Shown here in pieces: positions 55,936-64,000 of a DNA stretch of 64,000 bases; the stretch's first letter is position 1; the number at the start of each line of letters is the position of its first letter. The stretch is from contig CAUYUJ010022437.1 in assembly GCA_963575745.1 (NCBI GenBank), positions 349,896 through 413,895 on the forward strand, given 5' to 3'. The translations under genes and the position numbers were made by a program. The notes below the pieces were generated by a model that saw only the letters and a list, made by a program, of their open reading frames with translations, did no database searches and was not told the origin of the DNA. Origin of the DNA: Prorocentrum cordatum. Taxonomy: Eukaryota > Sar > Dinophyceae > Prorocentrales > Prorocentraceae.

Positions 55936-56165
55936 GGGGCAGGAAAAGAAGGAGCAGCAGAAGCTAGGGGCAGCAACGCCATGCGAAGCAGCTCTAAGCA
56001 ACGCTGTCCACAACGAGCGTAGCAGAGGGCAGCATGGCAAGGCAATTCCAAGCAAGGACTGGCCATTGCAATACAAATGTTAGTCAGCGTGGACCCCAAA
56101 CAGCGATATCTCGTGGTGCAATCTAGGCGGTGCAATCCTCGTGGTGCAATCTATGTGGGGGTACC
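55936..56165. other. Spacer with ATCTCGTGGTGCAATCT repeats
   Basis: TCGTGGTGCAATCTAGG, GGTGCAATCCTCGTGG and TGCAATCTATGTGG form three short tandem words (56110-56156). Confidence 0.5.
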
Positions 56166-56560
56166 AAATTGCACTTGGCAGCGACGATAACGACGACGAT
56201 GTCGCCAACGAAGACGACGCCGACGACGAGGGAGGAGGGAGGACGACGACGACGACAACGACGACAATGACGAGGGAGGAGGGAGGACGGCGACGATGCG
56301 AACGACGAAGAAGGAGGGAGGACGGCGACGCCGACGACGACAACGACGAGGGAGGAGTGATGACGACGAGGACGACGACGACGACGGCGACAAAGTAGGA
56401 GGGACGACGACGAGACGCCGACGAATGACGACGACGGCGACGAGGGAGGAGGAAGGACGACCACGGCGACAACGACGACGGAAATGACGGCGACGCCAAA
56501 TAGGACGACGACGACGACGAGGGAGGAGGGAGGACGACGACGACGACGACGCAAGAGCGC
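56166..56560. repeat. GACGAC/GAGGGAGG compound repeat
   Basis: (ACG)n runs alternating with GAGGGAGGAGGGAGGACG every 50-70 bp, about seven cycles. Confidence 0.9.
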
Positions 56561-59560
56561 GCGCACACGCTTTTGTTGAAAATCCATGTTGCGAAGCCCT
56601 GTGTGTGTTTCCATTGTTTTTGGACACTCGATTTTGAACCCCTTCCGAAACCGAAGGGTTTTGAAGGATTTCGGCATGCGCGCGCGACGACGCGCGCGTG
56701 TGCACTTCGTCATCTTTTGTGCAAGAGATTTTTGAAAACTTTTGGTTTTTGAGAAACGAGCGTGCGCGCATAGTTTATTTTGCAGGGGATGGTTGGGGGG
56801 GGCCGATACCGGTTTGGCTGGGGTATGAATTCACAGGTAGGATGGACATCGGGTCAGAATCTGATTTGTTTTGCATTGGTTCCCGGGGAATCGTTCACCC
56901 TGCCGAACTTGAAACTGTCAACTCCACTGCTCGCGCAAACATCCCACCCACCCACCCGCAACTTGTTTTGCAGAACCCATGCGACGGCGATTGCGATGAG
57001 TGCTGGGCGTTGGCTGGTGTATCTCTGCGACCGCGCCAGCGCGCTCATGCTCGCGCGCGCAGGGACCAGCTAGTGCGGCGCGACCGGCGCGGCTGCGGTG
57101 GCGCTGACCGCTGTGCACTTCCAGCGGGGACTCCAGTGCGAGTCGGAGACTTGGGCGGGCGCGGTATCATGGCGACGCGGACAACGGTAGACACGATGAT
57201 GAAGGTAGACATGATGGTGACAATGGTGGCGATGACGCCGGCAAGGCCAATGACGGCGCCGATGTTGATCACGCCCGCCGATGACGATGACGATGTCCTC
57301 GGTCGGTGATGAAGGTGTTGGAAGGAGTTCGACATGCGCGCGCGGCCGACGCGTGCGAGTGGCCCGTGTGTTATCATTTGACACGGCCCGTGCTGCCCAG
57401 CACACGCGCAAGGGCGTTCGGATGATTTCGACATGCGGCGCGACAATCCCTTTTGGTAGTACGTGATGCCAACGATGAAAGAACGATGGCTTTCTTCAGG
57501 ATTCGCCAAAGCGCCCGCCGTTTCTTTTTTGGGGGAGGTTGATGTTGCAACACCGTCTATGTATGCGGGACACTCGATGTTCGTCCGGTCTGTTGCAAAG
57601 GGCTCGTGCGACAGCACGCTAGCAAAGGCGGTCGATGTCGACATGTGCGCGCAAGAGGCCTGTTTGGTAGCATGTTCTGTACGTGGCGAAATAACGCATG
57701 GTTTCCCCAAGAAGCTGTGTTAGCACGAACGCATATTTTGTTAGAACACCTTTGTTGCAAAACCGTGTGCATGTTATATGTTTTCGTGCCACTCGATCTT
57801 GACACCCCTGCGAAACCTCAGGTCTATTTGCTAAGATTGCGGCATGCGCGCTTGTGCACTTTGCCATCTGTGTGTAAGTTTTTGACTGGAACGGATGATA
57901 TTTGATCAACGAGTGCGCGCGCATAGCATGTTTTGACGGGGAACCGACGGGGGGGGCGCGATAGTGATGGTTTGGGATGGAACGAGTTCATATTTAGGAT
58001 GGACGAAGGGTCAGAACCATGTGCCAATTGCAATACGAAAACCCATACTGATGAGACTGGGGGGCGAACGCATATTTTTTTGGAGACGATAATTAATATC
58101 TGTTCGCAGTGAATTGTCCGCTCCACTGCTCGCGCAATCATCCCACCCGCCCACCCGCAAAATGGTTTGCACAACCCATGCGGCGGCGATTGCGATGAGT
58201 GCTTGGGGTTGGTTGGTGCATCCCTGCGGCCGCGCTAAATGGCGCACGCTCACACGCACAGCTGCAAGATAATTCGGCGCTGTCGACGCGGCCGCGGTGG
58301 CGCTGACCGCTGGGCACTTCCTAGCGGGCGCTTCAGTGCGAGTCGGCGACCTGGGCGGGCGCGGTACCAGAGCAACGTCGGAAACGGTAGAAGCGATGAT
58401 GATGGTAGCGAAGCTGGTGACGGTAATGATTACGACAACGGCGAGGTCACTGACGGCGCCGATGCTGATCACGCCGACGACGATGACGGCGCCTCCTGTC
58501 GGTGATGAAGTTCCCGTGGGAGTTCGACATGCGAGCGCTGCCGACGCGCAAGAATGGCCCGCCCTCTCCACCCCCAAGCACGCGCGCAGCAGGGCGTTTG
58601 AATGATTTCGGCATGCGGCGCGAGGGGTCCGCTTGGCAGAATTCAGTGGAAGTCTTGTACAACCTAAGTAAACTTCTCGGAAGAATTTGCCGGGGCGCGA
58701 CAGCAAGCGTTTTGGGAAACACGCGTGGCAAACCCCGTTGTTTTGATATGTATCCAGGACTCGCGTTTGACATCCTTACGAAACTCAGGGTTCTTGAAGG
58801 ATGTCGGCATGCGCGCGTGACGACGCGCGCGTGTGCATTTCGCCCAATCATTGCAAAATGATGAGTGCGATAGCGCGTGTGCAGGGTCGTTCGAGCGATT
58901 CCGACACGCGCGAGCGCGGCCGACGCGCGAAAGTGGGCCGCACGGTTTTATTTGAAGCAGATCGTGTCCCCCCTCCCCTCAAACACGCGCGCAAAAGGGC
59001 ATTCGAATGATTTCGGCACGCGGCGCGAGGGGTCCGTTTGGCAGAAATTAGAAAAGTTGAACAACCTAAAGTTTTCGGACGAATTCGCATGGCCGCATGA
59101 GCAAGCATTTTGGGAAACACATGTGGCAAACCCATGTGTTGTTACATGTATTCAGGACTCGATTTGGAAACTCTTACGATTCCCACGGTTTTTGGAGGAT
59201 GTCGGCATGCGCGCGCGACGACGCGCGCGTGTGCGTTTCGCCACATTCGAGCAAAATGGTTATTGCGATAGCACGCGCGCAAGGTCTTTCGAGCGATTCA
59301 GACACGCGCGCAACAGGCCCGTTCGGTAGCAAGTGTTGTACATGCTGAAAACCGGCGGTGTATTAGAATTCGCAAGAACCTGGGCGCAAGTTTGTTCAAA
59401 CGGTTTGGTTGCGGAACCATGTTTTTTATATTTTCGGGCCGTTCGATTCTGAAATCTGTGCAGAAACCCCGAAGTTTTGGACAGAATTTACCATGCGCGC
59501 GTGACGACGCGCGCGTTTGTTTTTCGCCTTGCATGTTGCAAGGGATTCTTCAGAACTTTT
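56561..59560 (+). repeat. Large tandem family H with GC palindromes
   Basis: Two long copies (about 56570-57460 and 57760-58650) share ordered blocks: TCGATTTTGA or TCGATCTTGA, GGCATGCGCG, GCGCGCGCATAG, GGATGGACAT or GGATGGACGAAGGGTCAG, CTCCACTGCTCGCGCAA, CATCCCACCC, CGGCGATTGCGATGAGTGCT, GGCGCTGACCGCTG, GACCTGGGCGGGCGCGGTA, ACGGCGCCGATG and GAGTTCGACATGCG. Partial copies follow at 58690-59130, 59110-59340 and 59410-59560. The dyad CGCGCG-ACGA-CGCGCG recurs at 56679, 58810, 59209 and 59493. It is AT-richer than its surroundings. The minus frames are partly conserved (see findings). Confidence 0.85.
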
Positions 59561-60280
59561 GACTTTTGATACACGAGTGCGCGCGCTGTTTTTGCCGCAG
59601 AGGATGAGCGGGGCACAGATTCCGGCCTAGCTGGGATTGAACGAATTCCCATTTCAGATGGACGATAGGGGCAAAACCTGATGTAAATGGCAATACGAAA
59701 AGGGGCACCAATACATCAGGGGGGGCGTAGATCCGAATATGTTTCAAGATAGGAGAATCTACAGGCTTCGGAACAAATTAGCGAACACCCATGCCACATT
59801 CATCTGTCAACGCCTCCCCCTCCCCCCAATGTTCAAAGTCGTCGTCGTTGTCAGTCGGCCGCCGCCGTGTTTCGCCTTAAAAGTCGAAAAAACAAAGTGT
59901 CAAGTTCGACTTGCCAATGTCTGACTCAGTCCGGGGTAAGTCCACGGTTGACTGTTTGATTTTCGCAGTGATTGAGACGACTTTTCCCCAGTCCTCCCCT
60001 CGAGCATTTTCCCGTGTACCTCTCCCTGTACTCCTGCGCCCCAATCAGTTCGAGTGTAGCCACGTGCCTGGCAACGTGCCCACAGGCTTCGGAACAAATT
60101 TGCGAACAGTCATGCCACATTCATCTGTCAACGCCTCCCCCTCCCCCAAATGTTCAAAGTTGGCTGTGGGTCTGATGATATGCACTTCGACCGCAGTCTC
60201 CCCCGCGCGTGCCAACAGTGAGTTTGGGGGGGAGGGGGAGTGTCCAGTAATTGTTTCCCTCTACCGCATGTGGTGCAGAT
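59561..60280 (+). other. Spacer carrying a 75-bp direct repeat
   Basis: ACAGGCTTCGGAACAAATTA, CCATGCCACATTCATCTGTC and AACGCCTCCCCCTCCCCCCA, then ATGTTCAAAGT, at 59761-59836 recurs at 60081-60163, with few changes, 320 bp on. No gene seen. Confidence 0.8.
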
Positions 60281-60640
60281 CAATGCGCAGCAATGCAAAC
60301 CAATGCAACGCAAGTCAGCACACTGCAAAACATGGCGGCACAATGCGAACCAATGCAAAGCACTGCAAACCAAAACAAATCTATTCAGCGCAATGCAAAG
60401 CAATGCGACGCGACTGCAACGCAACGCGACTCAAATCAGGGCAACGCAACCCATAGCAATGCACATGAACGCGGTACCACCTCAGCGCAACGCAAAACGG
60501 CCCAACTGCGAAAAAATGCGATTGCGATGCAGAGCGCTTCGATGCAGCGCAGCGCAATGCAACGCAAAGCGACACAATGCAAGGCCATGCGTCGCAATGC
60601 AAAGCAGCGCCACGCAATGCCAAGCAGTGCGATTGTGACT
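60281..60640 (+). repeat. (GCAAT)/(GCAAC) pentamer satellite, locus 4
   Basis: CAATGCAAACCAATGCAACG and GCAATGCAAAGCAATGCG words. Opposite strand of the 34165 array. Confidence 0.9.
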
Positions 60641-61045
60641 GGGGGGGTGCAGCGGGGCGCCGGACCGACCCGCACGACGGGCGGCGACGAGGCGGCGCCG
60701 GGGCCGGCGACGGTGACAGCAGCCGCCAGACCGACCCGCAGGCCCAGACCACGGTCGGCGACGAGGCGGCGACGGGCCGGCGACGGCGAGACCATAGCGC
60801 CCAGACCGACCCGCAGCCCCAGTTCGTCATGCCACCGCAACCGATGGGATTGCGACCGATTGGACTGCAGTGCGAAGAGGGGCCATACGACGTGCGGCGA
60901 CGAGGCGGCGATGGGGCGGCGACGGCGAGCACATGCCGTCAGATCGACGGCACGACCCAGACGACGGGCGGCGACGAGGCGGCGACGAGGCGGCCACGGG
61001 GCGGCGACGGCGAGTACATAGCCGCCAGACCGGCGACGTGGCCGA
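60641..61045 (+). repeat. GGCGACGAGGCGGCGAC tandem repeat
   Basis: Units of about 75-80 bp with CAGACCGACCCGCA, GACGGGCGGCGACGAGGCG and GGCGACGGCGA, about five diverged copies. Confidence 0.8.
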
Positions 61046-61279
61046 TTTCTTTAGAGCTCGAGTACGAGCCCTGAAGTGCAAACGGTGTTTTTGGAATAGA
61101 TGGGCATCTCGGCAAGCAACACGCGGCGCAAACCAAATCGACGCCTCGGGCCCGAACAAGCGATCGTGGCGAGTGAGGGTTTTTTCAGCAGCCCCCGGGC
61201 TCCTGTGAGCACGTCCTCCTCCCCGCGCTGCAGGTGATCGGATGGATGGGCGAGGGAGCAGATGGGTGAATGGTCGCAG
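61046..61279. other. Spacer
   Basis: No feature seen. Confidence 0.4.
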
Positions 61280-61840
61280 TTAGAGCGCCCAGCAGTTCGC
61301 TCCATAGCTAGCTCGCACGGCCGCATGGTCGTCCAACTTTTGCAGGCGCAGGAAAAATATCGCTGGGCTGCCTCCCTCGTCTCTCCCTCTCCCCCGCCCT
61401 CGCGATGTGTCCAGCCACCTTGTGGCCGTGATGCTGGCGTTCTTCCCCGTTTCGCCCACCAGCCGTTGCATGATCGATGCGGACGTCCTCTTTTCTGTCG
61501 CATGCATTGTTGTGGATTGAGCGTGTACTCCGTCTCGAGGCAACGCCCTCCTCGATGCGAATGTAGCCTTGGCAGTTGTACCGGGGTCTTGGCCGTCAGG
61601 ATTCGTCACTTTCGCGAACACAGCAGCGGCGCTGGGAAGCCGCGATGCGGTGAAAGCAGCATGTGCGGATTTGCAGTGTTCGAAATTTGCTGTGAGGGCT
61701 GCGTGCCGCCTCGTTCCGTCCCTCCGTCGTCGTGCCAGTCGTCCCTCGTTGCGTCTTCTGTCGTACTCTTGCTCCGCTGTGCGTGGCACGAGCCACGCTA
61801 AGATGTTGCAGGCTGCGCAACCGAGTTGCGTAACTTAAGA
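61280..61840 (-). CDS. Open frame with protein-like composition, unknown
   Basis: The minus frame is open from about 61840 to a stop at 61280-61282. It reads VPRTAEQEYDRRRNEGRLAR, then RRRDGTRRHAALTANFEHCK, SAHAAFTASRLPSAAAVFAK and VTNPDGQDPGTTAKATFASR, later TEKRTSASIMQRLVGETGKN and [20 protein letters not shown], and ends LQKLDDHAAVRASYGANCWA. It is basic and non-repetitive, while the opposing plus frame is Cys/Ser/Pro-rich as expected of a shadow. There is no ATG near the start (only GTG), so if real it would be an exon. Neighbours are repeats on both sides. No domain recognised. Confidence 0.3.
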
Positions 61841-61904
61841 AACATGTTGGGCAGATCCGAATTGAATTGAACAACTACTCCAGATTTCGTAATAAAAGGG
61901 AGGG

Positions 61905-62036
61905 GGCCACAACCCTCCCAGACCAGAAGGTTTAGACCCCCCCAGACCATCCATGAAAGGGCGGCACTTTGCCCAGACCCCCTGAACCCTTCAAGACAGC
62001 TCAAATCAGACCCCCCCGCCAATTGTGACCCCCCCT
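61905..62036 (-). mobile_element. Family U dispersed repeat, copy 2 (reverse)
   Basis: GGCACTTTGCCCAGACCCCC, TTCAAGACAGCTCAAATCAG and ACCCCCCCGCCAATTGTGAC, the reverse-complement counterpart of 7556-7665. Confidence 0.65.
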
Positions 62037-62564
62037 ACTTTATGATGGAATCCGGAGTACGGATTGATCTACGGGACACATGGCAACAGAGACTGAGGCT
62101 GCCAACTCCTGGAGCCGCGATGCACGCAGGCGTCCTCGTCGCCGCGATTCTCGACAGCATCCCGGGAGCCTCCGTTTCTCCTAGCTCTCCCTTTCGAGTG
62201 GGGTCGCCGTGGCGCGGAGGGAGGCTCTGCTTCTCCCCATGTCTCCTCCAGTGGCACGGGGTCTCTTGTCCCGCCTCGCCGCGGCTCACTCCCCACGACT
62301 TTCTGTGGAGTCCGTAGGATAGGACACCAGGGCGCCAGGGTGTCAAACCCTCTCCCCCTTTCAACGGGGGTGCCTTTTCTGACGGTTCTTTGCTGGTGAT
62401 TTTGTATTTGCGGTCCGGGACCGAGCGTATCTTTGGAGTTCGGGGGGAGGCGATTGGGGTTCCTCCGGAGTTCTCCTGTCCTTGCGGAACCGACGCACAA
62501 AGTGTGACAAGTTGAGGGACCGTGGGGCACATGAACGCTTAGAGCAAAGAGCACCCTGTGAAGA
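62037..62564. other. Intergenic, ambiguous open frames
   Basis: The minus frame 62035-62532 has mixed residues but no motif. The plus strand is also partly open. Not called. Confidence 0.3.
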
Positions 62565-64000
62565 GTGCAAGGACGACGTCGTCAGCAATCACAGTGGTCG
62601 CGGGGTGCCCGCGCATAATCCAGATGTCGTCGCACCGTGCGTTTTTTGTATTGTGTGTTGACAGGCACGGTTGACCTGCACACAGCAGGCAACATGCCAG
62701 CAACCCCGCCCACCCCGTCAAAAACCACTGCAAAGTGGTCGCGGGGCGTCCTGGCATGCTGCAGATCTGTAAGCCAATTGATTCTGCATTGTTGGGGGGG
62801 GGGGGTGTTGGCATGGGTCCGGGCTGTCTGCCGGTCGGGTTGGGGAGGCGGTGTTCGTTATAAGAGGTGGCCGAGGTGAAGCCACTTCTCCCAGACTCCA
62901 ACATATAAGCGGTGCCCGCATCACAGCCCTCCCAACATTGAAGGAGCACCCGTGTCTCCGCAGATTCAGGGCGCGTCTTTGCTTCGGCAGTTCTTGGCAG
63001 CCAGCGCAGAACCCAGGTGTGCGACACTGCGGCGAGGCGTGCCAGCCGCCTCGGAGGCCCAGGCGTGCCAGGCACGCCTGGTGCGCCAGATGCGCCACGT
63101 GTGGCGCATGCTCCCGCCGCGCCAGGCGCGCGGCGTTCGGGGCCCGCGCCGCGTGCACCAGGTGCGCCCGCGCACGTCGAGAGGCACGTCGGCCCCCGCC
63201 GTCCCCATCGATGACGCACAACTGTAAGCAACGGTGGCCATCACTGTGTCTGCCGGGCCTGGGCACGGCAGGCAATATGCCAGCACCCCCGGCCGTCCCT
63301 TTCAAAAACCACCGCAACGTGATCACGGGGTGCCCGCGGATGATCCAGATTTAGCTGCGAAGTGTAGTCTGCATTGTTTTTGAAAGGGGTAGCCCTGCGC
63401 AATATGCGGGCACCCGCGCCTTCCTTGTCAAGGAACAATGCAAAGTGGTCGTGGGCCCCCCGAACATGTTCGAAGAGTTTGCCGCAGAGTGCACTCTGTA
63501 TTGTTTTTTGACAGGGATGGTGGGGGGCATGGGGCCTGATTGGTCACCGGTCGAGTGGGGGAGGTGGCGTTGACTACTAAGGAGCAGTGATCAAGCTACC
63601 CACCAGCCGCAAGCCGTCTCGTTCACTCCCACCCTCCCTCCCAACACAAGTAGCACCCGTGTGGGAGCGCGGACACGGGCCGCTGGCGACAAACATCGGG
63701 AACCAATGCAGACGCCAGCCAGGTGCGCGACGCCCGCGAGGTGCGCCGCGCGTGCGAGCACACCCCCAGCATCCGTGCCAGACGACAGTGCAAAAGGATG
63801 CATGGGGCGCCCCTGCATGGTCCAGTATCTTGCCGCGGCGTGCAGGCTGCATGGTTTTTGAGATCGTGGTGGACCTGCACGCGTGAGGCAATGTGCTACC
63901 CCCCCCCCCTCTCGCCCCTGTGGCAACACAGAGAAAAGCGCGTAGAATGGCGAGCGTGGGGCGCCCCGAGCACGATCAACATTCCGCCACGGAGTGAAGT
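62565..64000 (+). repeat. Higher-order repeat of 150-165 bp units (family T), running off the window
   Basis: Units share GTGGTCGCGGGGTGCCCGCG or a relative, CATGATCCAGAT-type words, then CTGCATTGTTTTTG or TGTATTGTTTTTTGACAGG, GGCAATATGCCAGCA, and TCAAAAACCAC. Unit starts lie near 62590, 62733, 63315, 63447 and 63785. Between clusters a GC-rich spacer with GCACCCGTGTCTCCGC or GCACCCGTGTGGGAGCGC and CAGGTGCGC words recurs (62820-63240 and 63540-63780), making a larger unit of roughly 700 bp. Confidence 0.8.

Noticed and set aside
62035-62532. 165-codon minus-strand CDS
   Set aside because: Mixed residues but no motif, partly matched by an open plus frame.
1-64000. Dinoflagellate spliced-leader relics
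   Set aside because: I looked for the leader core and its reverse complement by eye and found no convincing match.

Overview
The window looks like non-genic, repeat-saturated nuclear DNA of a large-genome eukaryotic microbe. A dinoflagellate is my best guess. The reasons are high GC content, very long trinucleotide tracts (GGA/TCC up to several hundred bases), many short dispersed repeat families with fold-back ends, short-period satellites, and a decayed LINE reverse-transcriptase fragment of the kind common in dinoflagellate genomes. There are no bacterial operons, ribosome binding sites, rRNA, CRISPR arrays or clear tRNAs. The taxon is an inference; I see no dinoflagellate spliced leader to anchor it.

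Layout. 1-8.9 kb: TCC/GGA tracts, an 88-bp satellite next to one exon-like block (4.5-4.8 kb), and first copies of several dispersed families. 8.9-11.3 kb: a composite of duplicated modules, a CTTCGTGGCCCC minisatellite and a TCG tract. 11.3-16 kb: two exon-like blocks, a three-unit 380-bp tandem repeat, and C/T-rich families. 16-23.2 kb: giant GGA tracts, including one carried by a SINE-like insertion with a perfect 19-bp direct repeat, a 183-bp palindrome, and pentamer satellite. 23.2-32.8 kb: a 600-bp ATGT array, a chain of MITE-like elements, TCC tracts, 58-bp and 80-bp tandem repeats, and a GT/GTGTGC array. 32.8-38 kb: GGA tracts, pentamer satellite and a 71-nt T run. 38.1-39.9 kb: a hairpin-bearing MITE-like element abutting a decayed LINE. 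40-47.5 kb: more MITE-like elements, TCC/GGA tracts and a symmetric fold-back. 47.6-53 kb: purine hexamers, 73-bp and 6-bp minisatellites, and the best unannotated gene-like block on the minus strand (50.56-51.35 kb). 53-54.3 kb: a minisatellite bracketed by inverted repeats. 54.5-64 kb: GC-rich open stretches, a tandem family with GC palindromes, pentamer satellite, one minus-strand open frame (61.3-61.8 kb) and a higher-order repeat that runs off the window.

How it fits together: I see no pathway. The coherent theme is mobile and satellite DNA. At least three unrelated short families sit directly against (TCC)n/(GGA)n tracts with the same side facing the tract, and several tracts lie between direct repeats. 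This suggests that many of the long trinucleotide tracts are tails or cargo of short retroposon-like elements rather than independent microsatellites. Most long open frames here are translations of low-complexity DNA and were not called as genes. All family assignments come from reading the sequence by eye, with no database search.
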